Assembly (NCBI GenBank): GCA_002049885.1
Contig: MVCS01000002.1
Location: forward strand, 1 to 23,729
Source: Planctomycetales bacterium 4484_123
GTDB taxonomy: Bacteria; Planctomycetota; Phycisphaerae; SM23-33
Length of the DNA: 23,729 bases
Reading direction: 5' to 3'
Position 1 is the first letter of the stretch. Each line of letters begins with the position of its first letter. A model generated the notes under the pieces. That model was not told the origin of the DNA. It was given only the letters and a program-made list of their open reading frames with translations, and searched no databases. The translations under genes were made by a program, and so were the position numbers. This document shows, one piece after another, positions 1 to 6,925 of this stretch.

Positions 1-95
1 TGGTGGCTGAGGCCGTCAGCAGGTACTGCCGGCGGCGATAGCCGCTTGCGGGTTGACCTGGCCGTTGCCGGGGCGGTCTTTCCAGGATCCGGGCG

Positions 96-896
96 ATGGA
101 ATACAGCAGTGCGCAGCTCGTCTGGTACGCGCTGTTGGCGACGCTGGGGACGTGGCTGGTGACGGCCCTGGGGGCGGCCCTGGTGGTCTTCACCAAGCGC
201 ATGTCCCGGGCCTATCTGGACGCCTCGCTGGGCTTCGCCGCGGGGGTGATGATCGCCGCCAGTTTCTGGAGCCTGCTGAGGCCGGCGATAGAGATGTCCG
301 AGCACCTGGGGGCGTGGAAGTTCGCGCCGGCCCTGGTGGGCTTTCTGGCGGGGGCGGTGGCGCTTTGGGGCGTGGACAGGTTGCTGCCGCACCTGCACCC
401 GGGCATGGTCGCCGCCGAGGGCATCAAGACCCCCTGGCAGCGCAGCACGTTGCTGGTGCTGGCCGTCACCCTGCACAACATCCCGGAGGGCCTGGCCGTC
501 GGGGTGGCCTTCGGCGCCACCGCCCATGCCGCCGACCCGTCCGCCCAGCTCGGCGCCGCCGTGGCCCTGGCCATCGGCATCGGCCTTCAGAACTTTCCGG
601 AGGGCACGGCCGTGGCCCTGCCCCTGCGCCGCGAGGGCATGAGTCGGGCGAAGGCCTTTTGGTACGGCCAGCTCTCGGGCCTGGTCGAGCCCGTTGCCGG
701 CGTGCTGGGGGCGGCGGGGGTGCTGCTGGTCAGGCCGGTCCTGCCCTATGCCTTGGCCTTTGCCGCCGGCGCCATGATATTCGTCGTGGTCGAGGAGCTC
801 CTTCCCGAGGCCCAGCGTGGCAACGTGGATTTGGCCACCATGAGTCTGATCGGCGGCTTTGCCACCATGATGACCCTGGACGTGGCCCTGGGCTAG
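96..896 (+). CDS. ZIP family divalent metal transporter
   Basis: This 266-residue, very hydrophobic protein has the two signature helices of ZIP transporters (ZupT/GufA-like), which move Zn2+ or other divalent metals across the inner membrane into the cytoplasm. The first metal-site motif is HNIPEG at residues 127-132 and the second is QNFPEG at 165-170. A third conserved acidic pair sits in VVEELLPEA near residue 234. About eight membrane segments can be drawn, with a short hydrophilic loop (about 95-115) before helix 4, as in the family. The ATG at 96 is preceded by a weak AGGA about 8 bases upstream. The gene stands alone on the plus strand and converges on the oxidoreductase gene with a 43-base gap. 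The family call is firm; the metal specificity cannot be read from the sequence. Confidence 0.93.
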   Translation: MEYSSAQLVWYALLATLGTWLVTALGAALVVFTKRMSRAYLDASLGFAAGVMIAASFWSLLRPAIEMSEHLGAWKFAPALVGFLAGAVALWGVDRLLPHLHPGMVAAEGIKTPWQRSTLLVLAVTLHNIPEGLAVGVAFGATAHAADPSAQLGAAVALAIGIGLQNFPEGTAVALPLRREGMSRAKAFWYGQLSGLVEPVAGVLGAAGVLLVRPVLPYALAFAAGAMIFVVVEELLPEAQRGNVDLATMSLIGGFATMMTLDVALG

Positions 897-901
897 TGCC
901 A

Positions 902-940
902 ACGGCCGGGGCGGCGCCGGCGTTGCGGGCCGCCGGCCGT
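902..940. terminator. hairpin between convergent genes, possible bidirectional terminator
   Basis: An 8-base perfect inverted repeat (ACGGCCGG at 902-909 with CCGGCCGT at 933-940) encloses a 23-base GC-rich loop. It lies between the convergent stop codons of the ZIP gene and the oxidoreductase gene. Neither side has a T-run, so it is not a classical intrinsic terminator. The position suggests shared 3'-end formation, but chance pairing in GC-rich DNA is possible. Confidence 0.35.
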
Positions 941-1995
941 CAAGAGACGTCCTTCCGGATGATGTCCAGCCCCGTGCGCCCCGTGGGCGAGCCGTCCCAG
1001 GGGTGGGACTTGATGGACTCGATGATGGCCTCGGCGCAGCGGACGGCGGCCAGGCCCTGCCGGCCAGTGACGACCGGCTCGGCCCCGTCGGTGATGGATC
1101 GGCAGAAGGCCTCGGCCTGCTGTCGCAGGGGCTCGACGGTGTTCTCGATCTTCAGCTCTTCAAAGCGCACCAGCTTGGTGTAGTCCACGCCCAGGGCCAG
1201 TTCGGCCAGGTCTTTCGCGTCCATCCTGCGGGCCATTTGGATCAGGTCGAGGTTCTCGCTCTTCTTGACCACGATGCCGACGCGCTTGGCGTAGTCCACC
1301 GAGAGGTAGGCCTGTTCGGAGAAGATCCGCATCTTGCGCTCGGTCTTGATGGCCAGTCGAGAGGCGGTCAGGTTGGCCACACAGCCGGTCGGAAACGTCA
1401 GCCGGGCGTTGGCGATGTCCTCCGGGGCGCCCAGGACGTTGACGCCGACGGCCTGCACCTGCACCGGTTCGGCGGCTACCATCATGAGCACCAGGTCGAT
1501 GTCGTGAATCATGATGTCCAGCACCACGCCGATATCGGCAGAGCGGAAGGTGAACGGGCTGATGCGGTGCGCCTCGATGAACTTCGGTGCGATGTCGAAG
1601 CGGCGGATCGCCTGCACGGCGGGGTTGAAGCGCTCGGTGTGACCCACGTGCACGGTGCTGCCGGTCTGGTCGGCCAGGTCGAGCAGTTCCTCGGCCTCGG
1701 CGCTGCCGGTGGCGATGGGCTTTTCGATCAGCACGGGCTTGCCGGCCAAGACGAACGGCCGGGCCACCTCCACGTGGGCCACCGTGGGCACGGCGATGAC
1801 GGCGGCATCGACCGCTTCGGCCGCGGCCGGGGCATCCGGCAGGGCGGTGGTGTGGTACTTCCTTGCCAGCTCGGCGGCGAGTTCCGTGTCGCGGTCCACC
1901 ACGCAGGCAAGTTCCACCTGGGTCATTTCCGACAGCACCCGGCAGTGGAGCTTGCCCATCCGACCCAGGCCGACCACGCCGATTCGCACGCTCAT
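940..1995 (-). CDS. Gfo/Idh/MocA family NAD(P)-dependent oxidoreductase, GnnA-like candidate
   Basis: This 351-residue protein has an N-terminal Rossmann fold (GLGRMG near residues 9-14), the family motif EKP at 91-93, and a C-terminal dimerisation/substrate domain with GHTERFNP at about 118-125 and an IMIHDIDL segment at 161-168. The family oxidises sugar hydroxyls using a nicotinamide cofactor. It directly follows lpxA on the minus strand. In Acidithiobacillus and Leptospira a homologue in this setting, GnnA, oxidises UDP-GlcNAc at C3 so that GnnB can install a 3-amino group for lipid A. By that analogy the substrate here is probably UDP-GlcNAc, but no GnnB-type aminotransferase is in the window. 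The ATG at 1995 overlaps a TGA (ATGA) belonging to a different frame from the one lpxA is using. The family call is firm; the GnnA role is an inference. Confidence 0.9.
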   Translation of the reverse strand: MSVRIGVVGLGRMGKLHCRVLSEMTQVELACVVDRDTELAAELARKYHTTALPDAPAAAEAVDAAVIAVPTVAHVEVARPFVLAGKPVLIEKPIATGSAEAEELLDLADQTGSTVHVGHTERFNPAVQAIRRFDIAPKFIEAHRISPFTFRSADIGVVLDIMIHDIDLVLMMVAAEPVQVQAVGVNVLGAPEDIANARLTFPTGCVANLTASRLAIKTERKMRIFSEQAYLSVDYAKRVGIVVKKSENLDLIQMARRMDAKDLAELALGVDYTKLVRFEELKIENTVEPLRQQAEAFCRSITDGAEPVVTGRQGLAAVRCAEAIIESIKSHPWDGSPTGRTGLDIIRKDVS

Positions 1996-2692
1996 CTCGC
2001 GCCCTTCCCTGGAAGAGGTGGCGAATGCACTCGCGGAGGGCCTCTCGGTCGGCCTCTGTCAGTTCGGCGGCCGCCAGGCCGGCCTCGTTGACACCGCGGA
2101 CGGCCGGCGGGGCGGTATAGCAACCCAGCGAGCTGAAGACGGTGAACGGCGGGACGTCCCGGCGCACGGGCGTGCGCGACGCCACCCGGCTGAATCGGCC
2201 TATGGTGGTGAAGTGGTGGGCGCCGGTGTACTCGCCCACCACCGCGCCGGTTTCCACGCGGACGTGCCCGGCCAGGCACACACACGCGCCCAGAACGGTG
2301 CGGTCGTCCAGGTAACAGTCGTGGGCCACGTGGACGGCGGCGGCCAGCACGTTGTCGTCGCCGATGCGCGTCAGATACCCGCCCAGCTCCGTGCCGACGT
2401 GGACGGTGACGTTGGCGTCCAGGCGGTTGCGGTCGCCGATGATGAGATAGGTCGGCTGGCCGGCGTACTTCAGGTCCTGCGGCACGGCGCCGAGCACACA
2501 GCCGTCGTCGATGAAGTTGTCTCGCCCGATGCTGGTCCGGCCCAGAATGGTCACCCGCCGACCCACGATGGTGCCCGGCCCTATGGTCACCTCGGGGCCG
2601 ATGACCGTGAACGGGCCGACCGTCGCCTGAGGCGAGACCTTCGCCTCGGGGGCGATCTCGCGGGTGACGGTCAGTTCCGGCGGTTCGGGCAT
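1992..2692 (-). CDS. lpxA: UDP-N-acetylglucosamine acyltransferase LpxA, C-terminus broken or truncated
   Basis: LpxA transfers a 3-hydroxyacyl chain from acyl-ACP to the UDP-sugar, the first step of lipid A synthesis, in the cytoplasm. The left-handed beta-helix hexapeptides run from about residue 20 to 190. The LpxA signature PQDLKY is at 71-76, followed by an IGDRNRL segment and VTVHVGT. The catalytic His is H124 in HVAHDC, with H121 nearby, AGHV at 141-144 and GVNEAGL at about 200-206. This is the canonical one of two tandem copies; it starts 9 bases after the other copy ends. The helical C-terminus is missing: after about residue 228 the open frame runs on into the oxidoreductase gene out of register, to 1160. 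One inserted base near 1996-2008 would give a stop at 1992; one deleted base would fuse it to the oxidoreductase. The end given here is the inferred ATGA junction. Confidence 0.82.
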
Positions 2693-2701
2693 GGGCGCCT
2701 G

Positions 2702-3502
2702 TCAATCCTGCACATCCACCGGCTGGCGGCGCCGGCCCGAGGGGGCGGCGGCACTGCGCCGGAGGCACTCGATGAGGTACCTGACGTGTTCGTCGTCGAA
2801 ACGCCGCTCCGTGGCCTCCAGCGCCTCGGGCGTGGGCAGGGCGCCCCGGCCGTCGAACAGCATGCGGAAGGCGGCCTTGATGGCCTCGATGGTGCGAGCG
2901 TCGAAGCCGCAACGCCGCAGGCCCTCGGAGTTGACGCTGCGGACCTGCGTGGGCAGGCCCTGGACTATGGCATATGGCGGCACGTCGCATTCCACGCTGG
3001 CGTACCCGGTGGTCAGTGCGTAGGCGCCGACCGTGGCGTAGGACTTCACCGCGGTAAAGCCGTAGGTCCGCACGTACTTCTCGATGTGGGCGTGGGCCTC
3101 CACGCAGGTGAAGTTGGCGAAGATGCCCTCGCCTTCCAGGTGGGCGTCGTGGCGGACCTGGCAGCCCACCATGATGAGGTTGTTCGGCCCCACGTGAGTG
3201 CCGGCTCCGCCGGCCAGGCCCGCCTCGATGATGACGTGCTCGCGCAGCACGTTGCCGGAGTCGACGACGCACCGGCCTGTCTCGGACATCCCGCCGTCCG
3301 GGGCGATGCCCACCACGCACCCCGGGAACAGCTCGCAGTTGGCCCCGATGCGCGTGGCACCCAGGATGGTGACGTTGTTGTGCACCACGCACCCCGGGCC
3401 GATGGTCACCTCCGGCCCGATGACGCTGAAAGGCCCCACGCGAACGTCCTCGGCCAGGGCCGAGGGCTTCGCCACCGCCGCCTTTTTGGATATCTCGGGC
3501 AT
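2702..3502 (-). CDS. LpxA-like acyltransferase, divergent paralogue
   Basis: This 266-residue left-handed beta-helix protein of the LpxA family sits immediately upstream of the canonical lpxA. Hexapeptide repeats (for example IGPEVTIGPG at 28-37) run to about residue 170. The C-terminal helical domain (about 195-250) is complete, with VNSEGLRRCGF at the hinge. It keeps a His in the catalytic position (H118, in VRHDA) and H137, but Q115 replaces the first His of the usual HVAHDC motif, and a Lys stands where LpxA has a His near residue 153. The PQDLKY and IGDxN motifs that contact the UDP-sugar are absent. It may be an acyltransferase with another acceptor or acyl chain, or a structural partner of LpxA. 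The LpxA fold is clear; the reaction is not. The ATG at 3502 begins the first plausible frame after a 156-base gap behind fabZ. Confidence 0.85.
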   Translation of the reverse strand: MPEISKKAAVAKPSALAEDVRVGPFSVIGPEVTIGPGCVVHNNVTILGATRIGANCELFPGCVVGIAPDGGMSETGRCVVDSGNVLREHVIIEAGLAGGAGTHVGPNNLIMVGCQVRHDAHLEGEGIFANFTCVEAHAHIEKYVRTYGFTAVKSYATVGAYALTTGYASVECDVPPYAIVQGLPTQVRSVNSEGLRRCGFDARTIEAIKAAFRMLFDGRGALPTPEALEATERRFDDEHVRYLIECLRRSAAAPSGRRRQPVDVQD

Positions 3503-3572
3503 CCGCCTCCGCCTGTGGCGCCTCCCGTCTCGGGCCTGGCCGGTTGTGCTTGCCCGCCCGGCCCGCCCTTTC

Positions 3573-4910
3573 TCAGGCGCGTTGCCTGCCGGGTGCGCTC
3601 CCTCTTGCCTGCGTTGTCAGTGTTGTCTGTGCGATCTGTCCAATCTGTGGACCGTGGACTAGATGGGCTCGGCGTCCACCAGCATGAACTTGATCTCCGC
3701 CTCGGCCGCCAGTTCGCCGCCGACGTAGGCCCGGCACTTGCAGTGGCCGGTGCGGGTGCGAACGTGGAGTGCCTCGGCCTCTATGACCAACTGGTCGCCC
3801 GGCCGGACCGGTCGGCGCATCTTGGCCCGGTCCATACTCAGCAGCACGGCCACCTTGCCTGTGTGTTCCAGGCGCTGTGAGAGCAGCACGCCGGAGAGCT
3901 GGGCCATGGCCTCCAGGATCATCACCCCGGGCATGATGGGCTCGCCGGGGTAGTGGCCCTGGAAGAACGGCTCGTTGATGGAGACGTTCTTGACGCCCAC
4001 TCCGCATGATCTGCCGTATGTCCAGTTGCGGCGGGCGCACCAGGGCGGCAGAGCGCTCCTTGGCGGCGACCTGCTCGGAAAGCTTGCGGACCAGTTGGTG
4101 GTTGAGCTTGTGGCCGCTCTTGTAGGCCACTATGCGCCCGCGCAGTGCCCGGCCCAACAGGGCCAGGTCGCCCACCAGGTCGGCTATCTTGTGCCGGACG
4201 TGCTCGTCGGCGAAACGCAGCTCGTTGTCCACCGGCCCGTCCGGGCCCATCACCAGCAGGTCCTTGGGCGTCAGGTGCCGGCCCCAGCCGCGAGCCTGGA
4301 ACTCCTTGGCCTCATCGGCCAGCAGGAAGGTCCGCGCGGGGGCGATCTGCTCGGCGAAGTCGTCCTCGTGCAGCCTGAAGCCCAGCACCTGCCGGCCGAT
4401 GCTCTTCACCGGCCCGTAGTCGAGGTCGAAGAGGATGTCCAGGTAGTCGCTCTCCCCGGGCAGGGCGGCCAGCATGGCATCGCCATCGGCCACCGAGATG
4501 GGTTCCTCGATGACGAAGACCTTCTTCTCAGCCGGTTGCTGCTCGAAGCCGGCGGCCAGGAGGGCTTCGGTGAACGCCTTGGGCGACCCTTCGGTTCCGG
4601 GGACCTCCTCGGCGTCCAGCTCGATGGTGATGTTGTCGATGCCCAGGCCGTTGACGGCCGCCATGATGTGCTCGATGGTCTCGATGGCGACGGTGCCGTC
4701 ACGCAGACTGGTGCGGCGGTTACGCTGCCGTTCAGGGGCCAGGTTGGCGATGGTGGCCCGGATGCGGGCCGGCTTGGGCAGGTCGGTGCGGACGAAGACC
4801 ACGCCCGTGTTCGGCGGGGCGGGGCACAGGCGGACCTTGCCCTCGACCGCGGTGAACAGGCCGCGACCGGCCAGTTCAACCGGTGCCTTGATGGTCCTCT
4901 GCTGATTCAA
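3573..4910 (-). CDS. lpxC: UDP-3-O-acyl-N-acetylglucosamine deacetylase LpxC, originally fused to FabZ, frame broken at the joint
   Basis: LpxC is the Zn2+ deacetylase that commits the cell to lipid A synthesis. Residues 1-292 form a complete LpxC: TIKAPVELAGRGLF at 6-19, catalytic E80 and zinc ligand H81 in TIEH, PARTF at 191-195, zinc ligands H240 and D244 in HKIAD, and catalytic H267 in SGHKLN. The start is a TTG at 4910 that overlaps the end of lpxD by 35 bases; no in-frame ATG gives the conserved N-terminus. Residues 296-303 (LDIRQIMR) are the first residues of a FabZ domain, so this was an LpxC-FabZ bifunctional protein as in Bacteroidetes, Chlorobi and planctomycetes. Immediately afterwards (near 4001-4004) the frame leaves FabZ. 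The remaining 142 or so codons to 3573 are out-of-register translation of fabZ and the spacer. Confidence 0.88.
   Translation of the reverse strand: MNQQRTIKAPVELAGRGLFTAVEGKVRLCPAPPNTGVVFVRTDLPKPARIRATIANLAPERQRNRRTSLRDGTVAIETIEHIMAAVNGLGIDNITIELDAEEVPGTEGSPKAFTEALLAAGFEQQPAEKKVFVIEEPISVADGDAMLAALPGESDYLDILFDLDYGPVKSIGRQVLGFRLHEDDFAEQIAPARTFLLADEAKEFQARGWGRHLTPKDLLVMGPDGPVDNELRFADEHVRHKIADLVGDLALLGRALRGRIVAYKSGHKLNHQLVRKLSEQVAAKERSAALVRPPQLDIRQIMRSGRQERLHQRAVLPGPLPRRAHHARGDDPGGHGPALRRAALTAPGTHRQGGRAAEYGPGQDAPTGPAGRPVGHRGRGTPRSHPHRPLQVPGLRRRRTGGRGGDQVHAGGRRAHLVHGPQIGQIAQTTLTTQARGSAPGRQRA
3610..3654. repeat. degenerate 9-base tandem repeat just 3' of fabZ
   Basis: Five consecutive 9-base units are visible on the plus strand: TGCGTTGTC, AGTGTTGTC, TGTGCGATC, TGTCCAATC and TGTGGACCG. 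A partial sixth follows that runs to the fabZ stop codon (3659-3661). Positions 2-4 and 7-9 of the unit are the best conserved (roughly TGTnnnnTC). The stretch is noticeably less GC-rich than its surroundings and lies in the non-coding gap between fabZ and the lpxA-like gene. No protein or RNA gene accounts for it. Confidence 0.6.
3659..4000 (-). CDS. fabZ: 3-hydroxyacyl-ACP dehydratase FabZ domain, N-terminus missing
   Basis: FabZ dehydrates 3-hydroxyacyl-ACP in fatty acid elongation. From the GTG at 4000 the frame gives GVKNVSINEPFF, then catalytic H16 in QGHYPGEP and catalytic E30 in MILEAMAQ, with the rest of the hot-dog fold complete to residue 113. The normal first 35 or so residues are absent, including the almost invariant LPHRYPFLLVDR strand. 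Only their first few codons (DIRQIMR) survive, in the lpxC frame just upstream. The gap lies one frame away from lpxC, which fits loss of a segment whose length is 2 modulo 3, about 71-77 bases. The GTG has no ribosome binding site and is probably not a natural start. As written this is a fragment of the LpxC-FabZ fusion; assembly loss is as likely as a real mutation. Confidence 0.8.
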   Translation of the reverse strand: MGVKNVSINEPFFQGHYPGEPIMPGVMILEAMAQLSGVLLSQRLEHTGKVAVLLSMDRAKMRRPVRPGDQLVIEAEALHVRTRTGHCKCRAYVGGELAAEAEIKFMLVDAEPI

Positions 4911-5931
4911 GCGCCCGGAGCCTTTTTTCCAGGTTTCTGAGCCGCTGGCGCAGCTCTGGCAGCCTCTCCTGGGTCTTGTAGATGCGCAGTTGCCGGCGGG
5001 CCTCCCTGGCCGGAACGCCCACGACGGTGGACCCGTCGGGCACGTCCTGGGCGATGGCGGCGAAGGCCGAGGCCCGCACCCTTGAGCCGATGATGATGTT
5101 GTCACGCACGCCGGCGTGCCCGCCCAGGACGGTGAAGTCCTTCAGCACGACGCTGCCGCCGACGCCGACCAGGCCCGCCAGCAGGCAGCCCCGCCCGATC
5201 TGGCAGTTGTGGGCCACCTGGACGAGGTTGTCTATCTTGGTGCCGTCGCCGATGCGAGTGGCACCGAACTTGGCCCGGTCCACGCAACTGCACGCCCCGA
5301 TGTCCACCTCGTCGCCGATTTCGACGGTGCCGGCGTGGGGCACGCGCCGGTGTCGGCCATCGGCGGGGAAGTATCCGAAGCCGCTGCCGCCGATGACGGC
5401 GTTGGGGCCGATCCGGCAGCGCCGGCCGATGCGGCAGGCACACTCGATTACCGTCCCGGCCAGCAGCACCGTGCCGGCGCCTATCACCGCCCCGGGGGCG
5501 ACGGTCACATTGGGACAGAGGACCACGCCGTCGCCCAGTTTCGCCCCCGCGCCGACCACCACGCCCGGGCCGATGGCCACGTCACGGCCCATCTCGACGC
5601 CCTCGCCCAGCACCGCCGAGGGATGCACCCCTGCGGGGGGGCGGGATTCGTTCTCGCCAAGAATCCCCAGCAAGTCGGCCAGGGCGGCCTGGACGTGCTT
5701 GACCCGCAGCAGCGGCATGGGTGCCTGCACCTCGGCGTCTTCGGGCACGATGGCTGCGCCCGCCCGCGATGCAGGCAGGGCCGAGAGTCGGCGGGCGTCC
5801 AGCACGAAGGTGATCTCCCCCGGCCCGGCCGACGCCAGCGCCCCGACGCCGGTGATGGTCACGCTGCCGTTGCCCTCGAGACGTCCGCCCAGGCGCTCGG
5901 CCAGTTCGCGCAATGTGAAACTGTGGCTCAT
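4876..5931 (-). CDS. lpxD: UDP-3-O-(3-hydroxyacyl)glucosamine N-acyltransferase LpxD
   Basis: This 351-residue protein matches LpxD in length and layout; LpxD adds the N-linked 3-hydroxyacyl chain in the third step of lipid A synthesis. The N-terminal uridine-binding domain (about 1-98) begins MSHSFTLRELAERLGG. A long left-handed beta-helix covers about 100-300. It contains the GGSGFGYFP segment at 181-189 and the catalytic His H241 in VQVAHNCQIG. A C-terminal helix rich in Arg, Leu and Glu (about 315-345) fits the ACP-binding coiled end. The start ATG at 5931 is the obvious one. The last 35 bases overlap the TTG start of lpxC, suggesting translational coupling. It follows ompH after a 70-base gap. 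Confidence 0.95.
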   Translation of the reverse strand: MSHSFTLRELAERLGGRLEGNGSVTITGVGALASAGPGEITFVLDARRLSALPASRAGAAIVPEDAEVQAPMPLLRVKHVQAALADLLGILGENESRPPAGVHPSAVLGEGVEMGRDVAIGPGVVVGAGAKLGDGVVLCPNVTVAPGAVIGAGTVLLAGTVIECACRIGRRCRIGPNAVIGGSGFGYFPADGRHRRVPHAGTVEIGDEVDIGACSCVDRAKFGATRIGDGTKIDNLVQVAHNCQIGRGCLLAGLVGVGGSVVLKDFTVLGGHAGVRDNIIIGSRVRASAFAAIAQDVPDGSTVVGVPAREARRQLRIYKTQERLPELRQRLRNLEKRLRALESAEDHQGTG

Positions 5932-6001
5932 TGCTTTGGGGCCATCATAGCGTCGGGCCAGGGCGCCGGCAAGGCCGGTGGGGCCCGGCAGGGCTGGGGT
6001 A

Positions 6002-6613
6002 CTACTTGCCTCGACGGGCCGAGTACTGCCGGTTCAGCCTATCCAGCACCGCCTTGGTCAGGTCGATGGCCGGCTTGTGGTACAGGCATTTTCGCTGAGC
6101 TATCTTGCTGTACAGCTCGGGGGTGGTCTTGGAGGCGATCTGCACCTCCTCGCTGTAGAGGACCAGGTCGATGTTTCTTGCCTTGGCCACCTGGGCCACC
6201 GCGGCGAGGATCTCGCGGTAGAGGGTCTCCATCATGCCCCTGTGCTCGGCGCGGAAGGCCTTTTCGGTGAACTCGCGCCACACTCGCGCCTCGATGACGA
6301 GGCTCTGGAGCTTCTTTGCCTGCTGGTCGTATTCCGGCGTGCCCCGCTTGAGTTGCTTGAGGGTCTTCTCGATCTTGGTGATTTGGTCGAGCCGGCGCTT
6401 GTCCTCGGCTTTGGCCTGCTTTCGCCTCTGCTCGAGCTGGAGGTTCAGATCGTTTCGCTTGAGGTATCCGTTGAACACGGCGCCCACGTCGCAGACGGCC
6501 ACGCGGGTGGGCGGGATGGCCGCGGCAGGGGACTGGGCAAAGGTCTGGGTCATCAGCGCCGCCAGTGCAGCGGCCAGCACGCCCGCCGCCAGAATCGCGC
6601 CGGAGGTTCGCAT
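6002..6613 (-). CDS. OmpH/Skp family periplasmic chaperone
   Basis: The 203-residue protein has a signal peptide (about 1-26, hydrophobic AILAAGVLAAALAAL, likely cut after TFA). A mature OmpH-like chain follows: a short strand VAVCDVGAVFNGY at 38-50, then a long charged helical hairpin (about 55-150) rich in Lys, Gln, Arg and Glu, then a closing segment IDLVLYSEEVQIA. Skp-type trimers hold unfolded outer-membrane proteins in the periplasm for the Bam complex, which agrees with its place between bamA and lpxD. I chose the ATG at 6613 because AAGGAG lies 7 bases upstream and a signal peptide follows at once. The frame stays open 90 bases further upstream, but without these marks. Confidence 0.85.
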   Translation of the reverse strand: MRTSGAILAAGVLAAALAALMTQTFAQSPAAAIPPTRVAVCDVGAVFNGYLKRNDLNLQLEQRRKQAKAEDKRRLDQITKIEKTLKQLKRGTPEYDQQAKKLQSLVIEARVWREFTEKAFRAEHRGMMETLYREILAAVAQVAKARNIDLVLYSEEVQIASKTTPELYSKIAQRKCLYHKPAIDLTKAVLDRLNRQYSARRGK

Positions 6614-6925
6614 CGTCGGACTCCTTAGCAGATAGTCTCTCCCGGGGTCGCCGCCCCGCGGGTCTCGCGGAACAGTATCAGTAAAGCCGATCGGGCTGTC
6701 CACTACAACGGCCGGTCAGCCCGGTCGTCGCCGGCCGGGGAATGTACTTGGCCCGGAGGCGCCCCAGCATGCGTGAGTGGGTCTGGCCGGCCTCCTTGCA
6801 TTGTCCTCGGCCGCCTGTCCTTGAGGTCTCTGGCAAGATGGGATGCGGCTGGTCCAATTGTGAGGGTTCCCTCTGCCCTCCCCAAGCGTCCCGCGCGGCG
6901 AGTCCCGATGCTGCCGGGGGGGCTC
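6614..6925. other. intergenic stretch between bamA and ompH
   Basis: These 312 bases separate the bamA stop from the ompH start. I see the ompH ribosome binding site (AAGGAG on the minus strand, 6621-6626) but no convincing coding sequence, repeat, tRNA or T-tailed hairpin. Open frames here lack family features. A weak minus-strand match, TTGTAG, 17 bases, TTTACT, near 6680-6710 could be an ompH promoter but is too poor to call. Confidence 0.5.

Noticed and set aside
3..41. Possible last codons of an upstream plus-strand gene ending at TAG (39-41)
   Set aside because: Only about 12 codons are visible, too few to support a gene.
52..86. TTGACC upstream of the ZIP gene as a promoter
   Set aside because: No acceptable -10 lies 16-18 bases downstream.
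1160..2692. A 510-codon open frame that would join LpxA to a long Arg/Gly/Pro-rich tail
   Set aside because: Beyond about residue 232 it is an out-of-register reading of the oxidoreductase gene with the biased composition of a shadow frame; only the first part is LpxA.
2702..2712. TTGACA on the minus strand at the end of the lpxA-like gene as an internal promoter
   Set aside because: It is the end of a coding sequence and the next start codon is only about 10 bases away, leaving no room for a -10 and transcript start before it.
1655..3880. A 741-codon open frame on the plus strand
   Set aside because: It is antisense to the oxidoreductase and both LpxA-type genes, rich in Gly, Arg, Val and His with no family motifs; stop codons are rare in all frames of such GC-rich DNA.
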